From: JACJWR01 sp963842975
GTDB lineage: Bacteria; Actinomycetota; Actinomycetes; S36-B12; UBA10799
Reading direction: 5' to 3'
Assembly (NCBI GenBank): GCA_963842975.1
Contig: CAWJIH010000009.1
Span: forward strand, 496,001 to 560,000
Length of the DNA stretch: 64,000 bases
How positions within the stretch are numbered: position 1 is the stretch's first letter; each line of letters opens with the position of its first letter. A program made the translations under genes and the position numbers. The notes beneath the pieces are model-generated. The model saw nothing but the letters and a program-made list of their open reading frames with translations, searched no databases and was not told the origin of the DNA. This document shows, piece after piece, positions 16,023-23,466 of this stretch.

Positions 16023-16391
16023 TCACCGAAGTTGGCGCACGCCCGGTGCGTCAGCCCAGGCGCGATCCGCGGTCAGGACCAGCTCCCCGGTCCGGTGTCC
16101 GAGTGCCAAGCAGAGACGGTCACCGAGGGAGAGTCCCTCCCCGCGGCGCCAGCGTCGAGCGGCCCATTCTGCGTCCTGCGCGGTGACGGGGTCGAGGGTC
16201 AGCCCGTGGGACATCAGCAAGGCGCGGGCACGGTCCCAGTCGCCGCCGGCCGCGATGACCTGCTGGGCGACTTCGCTCCAGTTGGCCGTGCAGCAGCGGC
16301 CCTGTTGGTTTGCTAGTTCGGCCTCCACAGTTTCGGCCCCAGGCTCACCGCCCAGGTAGGCGAGCAGCGCGGACGCGTCGAAAACTGTCAT
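16023..16391 (-). CDS. VapC-type PIN-domain toxin
   Basis: A 122-residue PIN domain with the acidic metal site Asp5 (VFDASALLAYL), Glu40 (NWSEVAQ), Asp91 (LSLGDRLCLAL) and Asp109 (LTADRAW). VapC toxins cleave tRNA or rRNA and are held inactive by the cognate VapB. The start overlaps the antitoxin stop by ATGA, as usual in these operons. The toxin looks intact, with all four acidic residues present. Confidence 0.9.
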   Translation of the reverse strand: MTVFDASALLAYLGGEPGAETVEAELANQQGRCCTANWSEVAQQVIAAGGDWDRARALLMSHGLTLDPVTAQDAEWAARRWRRGEGLSLGDRLCLALGHRTGELVLTADRAWADAPGVRQLR

Positions 16392-16633
16392 GCGGAGTCC
16401 TCGGCGGACGCTGTCGCCCGGCGCTCGGCGAGCAGTTGGCCGACAAGGTCCCTGCCTTGCAGGTCCGAGCGGACGAGGTCGCGCAACTGGGTCTGGGTGA
16501 GCATGAGGAGACCGCCTGGGGTCTCGACGAAGATGATGGGCTGTCCCTCGTGCAGACCGACCCTTGCACGGAGATCGGCGGGTATAACGAGCCGACCGCG
16601 ATCGCCCATCGAGGCGAGGTGTGTCCCACTCAT
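16388..16633 (-). CDS. VapB-type antitoxin, AbrB/SpoVT fold
   Basis: An 81-residue antitoxin. Residues 4-45 are a swapped-hairpin AbrB domain (THLASMGDRGRLVIPADLR, then a VGLHEGQ turn) that binds DNA as a dimer. The remaining helix rich in Glu, Arg and Leu would wrap the toxin. It is translationally coupled to vapC. An open frame extends 26 codons upstream, but that would cross the palindromic operator, so the ATG starting MSGTHLAS is preferred. Confidence 0.88.
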   Translation of the reverse strand: MSGTHLASMGDRGRLVIPADLRARVGLHEGQPIIFVETPGGLLMLTQTQLRDLVRSDLQGRDLVGQLLAERRATASAEDSA

Positions 16634-16641
16634 GCTCTGAC

Positions 16642-16671
16642 CGTACCACTCGATAAGTCCTAAGTGGTACG
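16642..16671 (-). promoter_or_regulatory. Palindromic operator of vapBC
   Basis: A perfect 9-bp inverted repeat, CGTACCACT and its complement AGTGGTACG, is separated by 12 nt and ends nine bases before the vapB start codon. Position and symmetry are those of a VapB/VapBC autoregulatory site overlapping the promoter. Binding by this VapB is inferred. Confidence 0.72.
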
Positions 16672-17233
16672 TCGTGGACTCGGGCGGGAGGCCTGCGACC
16701 GATGGCGGCAACCGAAGACGAGACTTCGCCGTGACTTCAAGACGCAGCCCCGCTGACTGGCAGGGTTCTCATCGACGGCCGATTTCGGTCAAGCGGGCCA
16801 TGGGGGTGGCTAGGGTATTCGGGGTTCGTGCGGAAAGGCTATCGGCGGGTGGATGGCGCCGGTGGCCTCCGGATCATGAAGATTGGGCGCGACTCGCCGC
16901 GACTCAGGGCTCTCCAGCATGATCAGGAGGCACCAGACGCCATGGGTCCAGGGGAGGGGCCCCGCGTTTGCCCCCGGCGGACCAAGATCGGGACTTCGGC
17001 GTGCATGGACGGACGCTGCGCGGCGTGACGTCGACAAGGGGCGCTTGCGTCAATTTGCAGCGAACGCACTTTGCAAGTGGCGGAGTCGGCCCTTCTGCTG
17101 CCAGCACGTGGACTTCGATCCTGGCTGGGTTGAACGCACCTTCCGGTTGCCGAGCATGTTTCCCACGCCGCACCGCCGGTGGTCACCCCATCGAACCTGC
17201 AAACGCACCCACTCAGGCACCACAATCAGACCC
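16672..17233. other. Gene-poor interval with one REP-like repeat
   Basis: About 560 bases without a credible gene between the vapBC operator and the monooxygenase gene. It holds one 67-bp palindrome-ended repeat. Short open frames here have no recognisable protein features, and I see no tRNA or clear promoter. Confidence 0.6.
16865..16931. repeat. REP-like 67-bp element, copy A
   Basis: Ends are inverted repeats of 14 bp with one mismatch (GCCTCCGGATCATG against the complement of CATGATCAGGAGGC). Total length and end sequence match two further copies at 18.7 and 19.8 kb. The interior is GC-rich and less conserved. Confidence 0.78.
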
Positions 17234-17557
17234 ATGCTGATCGTTCACGTGGATGTCCACGTTGACCCCGACCGAGTCGACGACTTCCTCGACGCCACTC
17301 GCGCCAACGCGGCGGCCTCGCTCACCGAATCGGGCGTGCTGCGCTTCGATGTGGTGCAGGATCTCGCCGACCCCGCGCATGTGGTGCTGGTGGAGGTCTA
17401 CCGAGATGACGCCGCAGCGTCGGCCCACAAGGAGACCGCGCACTACGCCACCTGGCGCGACACGGTGGCCGATTGGATGGCTCAGCCACGATCCTCGGCG
17501 AAGTTCTCCGCTATCGCGCCAGCCGAACCCGGTCGCTGGGCCACCCCCGGATCGTGA
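17234..17557 (+). CDS. Antibiotic-biosynthesis monooxygenase (ABM) domain protein
   Basis: A 107-residue ferredoxin-like alpha+beta protein: LIVHVDVHVDPDRVDDFLDATRANAAAS, then VLRFDVVQDLADP and VEVYRDDAAASAHKETAHYATW. The final helix pattern (HxxTxHYxxW) is characteristic of the YgiN/LsrG/ABM family. Members act as cofactor-free monooxygenases, isomerases or detoxifying enzymes; the reaction cannot be told here. It overlaps the following alcohol dehydrogenase start by GTGA, so the two probably work together. Confidence 0.85.
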   Translation: MLIVHVDVHVDPDRVDDFLDATRANAAASLTESGVLRFDVVQDLADPAHVVLVEVYRDDAAASAHKETAHYATWRDTVADWMAQPRSSAKFSAIAPAEPGRWATPGS

Positions 17558-18684
17558 ATCCGTTCGCGCTGCAACTGCCGTCCCGAATCCGCTTCGGCCC
17601 GGGCACTGTCGCTGAAATCCCAGCGGCAGTCGATGACTTCGGCGGCCCGCTACTGGTGATCACCGGATCATCCCCACAGCGGCTGGGCCCGGTGCTCGAC
17701 GGGCTCGGCGACTTCGACCTGATGCCGGTGGCGGGGGAGCCCACCGTGGATGATGCCCGGGCGGCTGCCGAGTTGGGTCGCGCAGCGGGTGCGCGGGTCG
17801 TGCTGGGGATCGGCGGCGGGAGTGCCATCGATCTCGCGAAGGCCACCGCGATGCTGCTCAGCAACTCCGGCGACCCGCTGGATTACCTCGAAGTCATTGG
17901 CCGCGGTCAGCCGATCACAGCGCCGTCGGTCCCAATGATCGCGGTACCCACCACCGCTGGTACCGGCGCTGAAGTGACGGCCAACGCGGTGCTTGCGTCC
18001 CCGGCCCACGGTGTGAAAGCCAGCTTGCGCAGTCCTTTGATGCTGCCGAGGTTGGCCATCGTGGATCCCGACCTCACCCTCGGTTGCCCGCCGGACGTCA
18101 CCGCAGCCGCGGGTATGGATGCGCTCACCCAATGCCTCGAACCCTACGTCTCGACCAAAGCCAATCCGGTGACCGACGGGTGGGCGCGTACTGGACTACT
18201 GGCCGCCGGCAAGGGACTGCGCGTGGCATATCGCGACGGTTCTGATCGCGAGGCGCGCGGCAACATGGCGCTCGCGAGCCTTCTGGGAGGGCTGGCGTTG
18301 GCCAACGCCAAACTCGGAGCGGTGCACGGGTTCGCAGGTGTGCTGGGCGGTATGTCGACTGCGTCGCACGGGGCCCTCTGCGCAGCGTTACTGGTGCCGG
18401 TCTGCCGAGCCAATCTGGCTGCCGCCCCGCCAGCTTTGCGGCAACGTTTCGACGAGGTGGCGCAGTGGCTCACCGGCGACCCCGATGCTGAGGCCCCCGA
18501 CGGTGTGCGGTGGCTGTCCGACACCGTGACTGCTCTTGGCATCCCCTCGCTGGCCACCTGGGGCTTCACCTCGGCGCTCACTGCGGAGGTCATCGGCAAG
18601 GTCGCCCGCGCGAGCAGCACTCAGGGAAACCCGGTGGTACTCAGTTCGCAGGAGCTCGCGGCGATATACGAAGAGGCGCTCTAG
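17554..18684 (+). CDS. Iron-containing alcohol dehydrogenase family protein
   Basis: A 376-residue group III dehydrogenase. The nucleotide site is GIGGGSAIDLAKA, followed by PTTAGTGAEVTANAV. Metal-ligand positions of the family read Asp in GMDALTQ, His in GAVHGFAG and His in TASHGAL, but the ligand His usually found in DALTH is Gln here. The same Gln occurs in a subset of the family as I remember it, and some related enzymes such as maleylacetate reductases dispense with metal. Substrate unknown. GTG start within the preceding stop codon. Confidence 0.88.
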   Translation: MNPFALQLPSRIRFGPGTVAEIPAAVDDFGGPLLVITGSSPQRLGPVLDGLGDFDLMPVAGEPTVDDARAAAELGRAAGARVVLGIGGGSAIDLAKATAMLLSNSGDPLDYLEVIGRGQPITAPSVPMIAVPTTAGTGAEVTANAVLASPAHGVKASLRSPLMLPRLAIVDPDLTLGCPPDVTAAAGMDALTQCLEPYVSTKANPVTDGWARTGLLAAGKGLRVAYRDGSDREARGNMALASLLGGLALANAKLGAVHGFAGVLGGMSTASHGALCAALLVPVCRANLAAAPPALRQRFDEVAQWLTGDPDAEAPDGVRWLSDTVTALGIPSLATWGFTSALTAEVIGKVARASSTQGNPVVLSSQELAAIYEEAL

Positions 18685-18712
18685 GCGGACGGCAGGATGG
18701 AGTGGCGACACT

Positions 18713-18781
18713 CGCCTCTTGATCATGCCGGAACCCCGCGAATCGCCGCAAACGGACGCGAATCGACATGATCAAGAGGCG
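18713..18781. repeat. REP-like element, copy B (perfect 15-bp ends)
   Basis: CGCCTCTTGATCATG and its exact complement bound a 39-bp interior that begins CCGGAACCCCGCGA. It lies between the alcohol dehydrogenase stop and the AbiEi-like gene. Of the three copies this has the best symmetry. Confidence 0.85.
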
Positions 18782-18858
18782 CATGGCGCCTTTGGCGGCT
18801 ATCCACACCCTTCGATTGGGGCCTTGTCCCGCCGCGGCAGAGCACCAAATCTGCTCGT

Positions 18859-19791
18859 ATGGGTTCACTCGAAATCGCCAAGTCGCTGCTGGCGGCTACT
18901 GACGGGATAGTTGCCCGCCGGATGCTCCTTGCCGAGGGGGTCGATTCGCGGTGGCTCAAGCGGCGCTTGGACGACGGCTCACTCGTGGAACCGTTCCCAG
19001 GAGTGGTCGCTACGGACCCAGTCTCGTCGTTCGTTGACCGACTTCGCGCAGGACTTGCCTACGGTGGAGAGAACTCGTGGGTCTCGCACAACTCAGCCCT
19101 GGCTCTCCACGCACTGGTGCCTATACCGCAGGCCTCCAGGGAAATCCATGTCTCGGTTCCGCACGGGGAGCGACGGCGCTTTCCGTCGGGACTCACCGTG
19201 CACCAGCGTTCGGTATCTCCCGCCTTGTCCTGGGTGGCGGGGCTGCGAGTCGCGAGCGCGGCTGATGCACTCGCGGACGTGGCCACGCAGGCGCGACTAC
19301 ATGACCTTCGCTGTTGGTCGGCCGAGGCGGTGCGCATGGAGCTTTCGGCCATTGATGAACTCGCGCATCACCCTTGTCGCAACAGGTCCACCCGCAAGAT
19401 CATGGCTGCCGTAGCAGAGGAGTTATGGGCTGGAGCGCTATCGGGACCCGAGATGGCGGTGTGGCGCGGCATCAAGGATCGCGGCTTGCCCCTTCCTGAG
19501 CTCAACGCCCGAGTGGAAACCGACGATGGCTACCGGTTGATCGATGGACTCTGGCGGCGACTGCGCCTGGGGTACGAAATTGACGGGCGCAGTGTGCATG
19601 CCCAAGCAGGCGCGTTCGAAAGGGACCGGGTGCGGAACAACGAGGTTCAGAGTCGGGGGACGGTGTTGCTGCACTTCTCGGGCAGCCACTCATTCGGTGC
19701 GATTGACGAGGTGCTGGCCATGCTGGAGGTGACGATGCGTCGACGGGCGAAGGAGTTGGGCTTGTCATGGGAGGAGGCGACGGCGTCATAG
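18859..19791 (+). CDS. AbiEi-like winged-helix protein with C-terminal PD-(D/E)XK-like domain
   Basis: A 310-residue protein. The N-terminus (ATDGIVARRMLLAEGVDSRW, then LVEPFPGVVAT) resembles the winged-helix start of AbiEi-type antitoxins, followed by an AbiEi-like middle (WVSHNSALALHAL). The C-terminus (GYRLIDGLWRRLRLGYEIDG, then AFERDRVRNNEVQSRG) has the D-x(n)-E-x-D/K spacing of DUF559/Vsr-like nucleases. No AbiEii nucleotidyltransferase toxin lies beside it, so it is not a standard AbiE pair. It is bounded by repeat copies B and C. Such orphan genes are common in actinobacteria; a defence or DNA-processing role is a guess. Confidence 0.75.
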   Translation: MGSLEIAKSLLAATDGIVARRMLLAEGVDSRWLKRRLDDGSLVEPFPGVVATDPVSSFVDRLRAGLAYGGENSWVSHNSALALHALVPIPQASREIHVSVPHGERRRFPSGLTVHQRSVSPALSWVAGLRVASAADALADVATQARLHDLRCWSAEAVRMELSAIDELAHHPCRNRSTRKIMAAVAEELWAGALSGPEMAVWRGIKDRGLPLPELNARVETDDGYRLIDGLWRRLRLGYEIDGRSVHAQAGAFERDRVRNNEVQSRGTVLLHFSGSHSFGAIDEVLAMLEVTMRRRAKELGLSWEEATAS

Positions 19792-19859
19792 GCCTCTTGA
19801 TCAAGCCGGAACGGCGCGACACGCGCCAGATTGGAGCCTAGGAGGATGATCAGGAGGCC
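19791..19859. repeat. REP-like element, copy C
   Basis: GCCTCTTGATCAAG on the left and GATGATCAGGAGGC on the right are imperfect inverted ends (11 of 14 matching). The interior start CCGGAACGGCGCGA parallels copy B. It follows the AbiEi-like stop directly. Confidence 0.75.
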
Positions 19860-19964
19860 ACAGGAGCCACCCGCGCCCCTTGTGCGCTACCTCTCCCGGG
19901 CCACCACACCTTCCGCCCGGAACAGTGATTCGCCAAGCGGATCGTGAGGACTACCCTAGGCAAC

Positions 19965-21677
19965 ATGGACGCCGAGGAAATTGATCAAGGCCGTCAGCGC
20001 TGGGCTCGCCGCTACGAGGAAGCCAGATCCCGAGGCCGGGTGCGGCAAGCCGACTTCACCACTTTGAGCGGACTGGAAGTCGAGCCGGTATATGGACCGC
20101 CAGCGGGCAGCACCTACCCCGGCTTCGAACGGATCGGCTGGCCGGGTGAGTTTCCCTATACCCGTGGCCTGCACGCGTCGGGGTACCGCGGGAAGACCTG
20201 GACCATCAGGCAGTTCGCTGGATTCGGCAATGCCGAGCAGACAAATGAGCGCTACCGGATGATCCTTGACACCGGCGGCGACGGTCTGTCAGTCGCGTTC
20301 GACATGCCCACCTTGATGGGTCGCGATTCCGACGATCCGCTGGCCCTCGGCGAAGTGGGTCACTGCGGTGTGGCGATCGACTCGGCCGCCGACATGGACG
20401 TGCTTTTCAAGGGCATCCCGCTCGGCGAAACCACCACGTCCATGACCATCTCAGGCCCGGCCGTACCCATCTTCTGCATGTACGTCGTCGCCGCCGAACG
20501 GCAGGGATTCAACCCCTCCCAACTCGACGGCACCCTGCAAACCGACATCTACAAGGAGTACATCGCCCAAAAGGAGTGGCTCTTCCCGCCCGAGCCCCAC
20601 CTACGTTTGATCGGCGATCTCATGGCCTACGTCGACGCCGAAATGCCCCGCTACAAGCCGCTGAGCGTCTCCGGTTACCACATCCGCGAGGCCGGATCCA
20701 CGGCCGCGCAGGAACTCGCCTTCACCCTCGCCGATGGGTTTGCCTACGTCGAACTCGGCAAGTCCCGCGGCCTCGATGTCGACTCCTTCGCCCCCGGTCT
20801 GTCGTTCTTCTTCGACGCCCACGTCGACTTTTTCGAAGAGATCGCCAAGTTCCGTGCCGCCCGTCGAATCTGGGCTCGCTGGTTGCGCGACGTCTACGGC
20901 GCCACCGACGAACGTGCGCTGTGGCTGCGTTTTCACACCCAAACCGCGGGGGTGTCCCTCACCGGGCCGCAGCCGTTCAACAACGTCGTGCGCACCGCTA
21001 TCGAGGCGCTGGCAGGAGTGCTCGGTGGCACCAACTCGCTGCACACCAACGCCCTTGACGAGGTGCTCGCCCTGCCCACCGCCCAGGCGGCGGAGATTGC
21101 CCTGCGCACCCAACAGGTGATCATGGCTGAGACCGGCGTGACCAACGTGGCGGATCCGCTGGGTGGCTCCTGGTACCTGGAGGCGCTGACCGATCGCATC
21201 GAGGCCGAAGCCGAGGAGATTTTCGCCAAGATCTTGAAGATGGGTGGGGCGTTGGAAGGGGGCACCCATCCGATCGGACCGATGACGGCCGGCATCCTGC
21301 GTGGCATCGAGGATGGCTGGTTCACCGGTGAGATCGCCGATTCATCGTTTGCCTTCCAGCAGGCGGTCGAGGATGGACGTAAGCACCAGGTGGGCGTCAC
21401 AGTGCACACCGAAACAATCACCGAACCGCTGGAGATCCTGCGCATCAGCCACGAGGTGGAGCGTGCGCAGGTGCAGCATTTGGCCAGCCGGAAACTGGCG
21501 CGCAACGAAGAGTCTGTGCAGTCAGCCCTGATGCGGTTGAAGCATGAGGCGGCCTACACCAACGACAACCTGGTGCTGTCGATGATGGCCGCGGCTCGGG
21601 CGGAGGCGACCCTCGGCGAGATCTGCGGGGTGCTGCGGGAAGTCTGGGGCGAATACCGCGAGCCGGCCAGGATCTGA
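19965..21677 (+). CDS. Acyl-CoA mutase large (catalytic) subunit, methylmalonyl-CoA mutase family
   Basis: A 570-residue TIM-barrel subunit lacking the B12-binding domain, so it needs the separate small subunit. Family landmarks: TWTIRQFAGFGNAEQTN, GLSVAFDMPTLMGRDSDDP, TSMTISGPAVPI, SGYHIREAGST, RFHTQTAGVSLT and GTNSLHTNALDE. The residue equivalent to the carboxylate-binding Arg207 of Propionibacterium mutase seems kept (PEPHLRLIGD), which favours a malonyl-type substrate over isobutyryl-CoA. The Tyr89 position aligns to His (TRGLHASGY). Methylmalonyl- or ethylmalonyl-CoA are the best candidates. The ATG is preferred to a GTG seven codons upstream; neither has a strong ribosome site. Confidence 0.9.
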   Translation: MDAEEIDQGRQRWARRYEEARSRGRVRQADFTTLSGLEVEPVYGPPAGSTYPGFERIGWPGEFPYTRGLHASGYRGKTWTIRQFAGFGNAEQTNERYRMILDTGGDGLSVAFDMPTLMGRDSDDPLALGEVGHCGVAIDSAADMDVLFKGIPLGETTTSMTISGPAVPIFCMYVVAAERQGFNPSQLDGTLQTDIYKEYIAQKEWLFPPEPHLRLIGDLMAYVDAEMPRYKPLSVSGYHIREAGSTAAQELAFTLADGFAYVELGKSRGLDVDSFAPGLSFFFDAHVDFFEEIAKFRAARRIWARWLRDVYGATDERALWLRFHTQTAGVSLTGPQPFNNVVRTAIEALAGVLGGTNSLHTNALDEVLALPTAQAAEIALRTQQVIMAETGVTNVADPLGGSWYLEALTDRIEAEAEEIFAKILKMGGALEGGTHPIGPMTAGILRGIEDGWFTGEIADSSFAFQQAVEDGRKHQVGVTVHTETITEPLEILRISHEVERAQVQHLASRKLARNEESVQSALMRLKHEAAYTNDNLVLSMMAAARAEATLGEICGVLREVWGEYREPARI

Positions 21678-21751
21678 CCCACCGCGTCCGCGATGCGCGG
21701 AATCGACCCCATGAAGGTGTCGACCCGCATCGCTGATGCCAGAATGACGAC

Positions 21752-22726
21752 ATGGCAACTCAACCACCAGGATTGACCGGTGCCGCCCTCCGCGGCGCAG
21801 TGGACCTAGGCGCATTGGCGCAGGCAAAGCAGGCACAACAGCAGGCGGCGACGAGGGGCAGTGGTGGCCCCGGATCAGCAGGCGCGGGCAGTGCGTTCAT
21901 CAAGGACGTCACGGTTGCGGATTTCGAGACCGCAGTGCTCCAGCAGTCCCTGACAGTTCCGGTGGTGTTGGACTTGTGGGCCTCCTGGTGTGGGCCGTGC
22001 AAGCAGCTGACCCCGGTGCTGGAAGCCCTCGCCGCCGAATACGACGGCCAATTCATCCTCGCCAAGGTTGACGTCGATGCCGAGCAGCAGATTGCCGCGG
22101 CCTTCCAGGTGCAGAGCATCCCGAGTGTGTTCGCGGTGGTGAAGGGTCAACCCATCCCGCTGTTCCAGGGCGCCCTTCCTGCACCGCAGGTGCGGCAATA
22201 CCTCGACGAGTTGCTCCGTGTTGCAGCCGAAAACGGGGTGACCGGCCGAGCCGACGGCGGCGCTCCAGCGGCAGCTGAAACTGTGGACGAGACTCCTGCT
22301 GCACCCGACCCTGCCGATGCCTTCTTCGAAGCCGCTGGCGAGGCAATGGCCAATGCCGACTGGGAGGCCGCCGAGCAGGCCTACCGGCAAGTCCTTGCGG
22401 CCAACCCTGCTGATCCGGATGCCAAAGCTGGGCTGACGGTGGTAGCCCTTGCGCGGCGCATCGACGGGATCGATCCGGTTGCGGCCATCAAAGCTGCCGA
22501 CGCTGCCCCCGATGATGTGGATGCGGCCATCACCGCCGCCGACGTCGAGATGGCTAACGGGGAGCCGGAAGCCGCCTACTCGCGCTTGGTGAAAACAGTG
22601 AAGCTGTCGGCAGGCGAGGAGCGGGATCGGACCCGTGCGCGGTTGCTGGAACTATTCGAGTTGGCCCCGGCGGATGACCCCATCGTGGTGAAGTTCCGCC
22701 GCGCGCTGGCAACCGCCCTGTTTTAG
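21752..22726 (+). CDS. Thioredoxin-TPR protein (CnoX/YbbN-like)
   Basis: A 324-residue cytosolic protein. Residues about 48-155 are a thioredoxin fold with an intact W-C-G-P-C site (79-83); the N-terminal 45 residues are Ala/Gln/Gly-rich. Residues 185-324 are TPR-like helices (DAFFEAAGEAMANADWEAAE and following). This is the chaperedoxin layout that protects clients from oxidative aggregation. E. coli CnoX has lost the first Cys, whereas this one could still be redox active. The stop is eight bases from the stop of the convergent gatD. Confidence 0.88.
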   Translation: MATQPPGLTGAALRGAVDLGALAQAKQAQQQAATRGSGGPGSAGAGSAFIKDVTVADFETAVLQQSLTVPVVLDLWASWCGPCKQLTPVLEALAAEYDGQFILAKVDVDAEQQIAAAFQVQSIPSVFAVVKGQPIPLFQGALPAPQVRQYLDELLRVAAENGVTGRADGGAPAAAETVDETPAAPDPADAFFEAAGEAMANADWEAAEQAYRQVLAANPADPDAKAGLTVVALARRIDGIDPVAAIKAADAAPDDVDAAITAADVEMANGEPEAAYSRLVKTVKLSAGEERDRTRARLLELFELAPADDPIVVKFRRALATALF

Positions 22727-22734
22727 CGGGGACC

Positions 22735-23466
22735 TCAGCGGTTCCAGGCCTCGCCAAGCACCGTGCGCAGCCGTTCCTCTCGGAGCGATTCGACGTCAGC
22801 TTCAACGATCGGCTCCAGTTGCCGGCCGACGCACCAGCCGAGTAGCAGGTCGGCCAGGGCTGGGTTGCGGGCAAGCCCGGGGCCGTGCAGATAGGTCCCG
22901 ACTACGTGGCCGGAGACAGCTCCCTCGGTCCCGTCGCCGTTCCCCACGCCGGCGCGGACGCGGGCCAGTGGAGACACACCCGGCCCCCGGTGGGTGGCGC
23001 CGCCATGGTTCTCGTAGCCGGTGAGCCGGGGGATACCGTCGAGCAGCGGATCCGCGGCAAGTTCACCGACGGCCCGAGCGGGTAGCCGATCAGTGCGGAT
23101 GTCGATGATTTCTAGCCCAGGTGCCGGAGTGCTCGTGGCATCCGGGAAATATTCGCCGAGGAGTTGGTAGCCCGCGCAGATGGCCAGCACTGCGGCTCCA
23201 GATTCCGCTGCGGCCATCAGGTTGCCGTCCTCCCGAATCCCGCGTGCGGCGGCAGTTTGGGCGGAGTCTTCGCCGCCGCCGAGCACATACAGGTCCCCGG
23301 TGGCCGGAATCGTCTCGCCGGGTGCGACGTCGATGACCTTGGTGCGCAGCCCATGCAGAGCAGCGCGATGCCGAAGGGCAAGGACGTTGCCGGCATCGCC
23401 GTAGGTGCCCAGCAGCGCCGGGTAGATCGACACGATAGTGAGCGAATCACCACGAGCTGAGGCCAT
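22735..23466 (-). CDS. gatD: Lipid II isoglutaminyl synthase, glutaminase subunit GatD
   Basis: A 243-residue class I (CobB/CobQ-like) amidotransferase. The nucleophile is Cys97 in AICAGYQLLG and the base His194 in GTYLHGPGLARNP. GatD releases ammonia from glutamine for MurT, which amidates the alpha-carboxyl of D-Glu in lipid II. This is essential for crosslinking in many Gram-positives and mycobacteria. The ATG overlaps the murT stop (ATGA), the usual operon order. Confidence 0.95.
   Translation of the reverse strand: MASARGDSLTIVSIYPALLGTYGDAGNVLALRHRAALHGLRTKVIDVAPGETIPATGDLYVLGGGEDSAQTAAARGIREDGNLMAAAESGAAVLAICAGYQLLGEYFPDATSTPAPGLEIIDIRTDRLPARAVGELAADPLLDGIPRLTGYENHGGATHRGPGVSPLARVRAGVGNGDGTEGAVSGHVVGTYLHGPGLARNPALADLLLGWCVGRQLEPIVEADVESLREERLRTVLGEAWNR

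Noticed and set aside
18713..19859. Integron gene cassette with attC sites
   Set aside because: The palindromes lack GTTRRRY/RYYYAAC core sites and no integrase is present; the size similarity alone is not enough.
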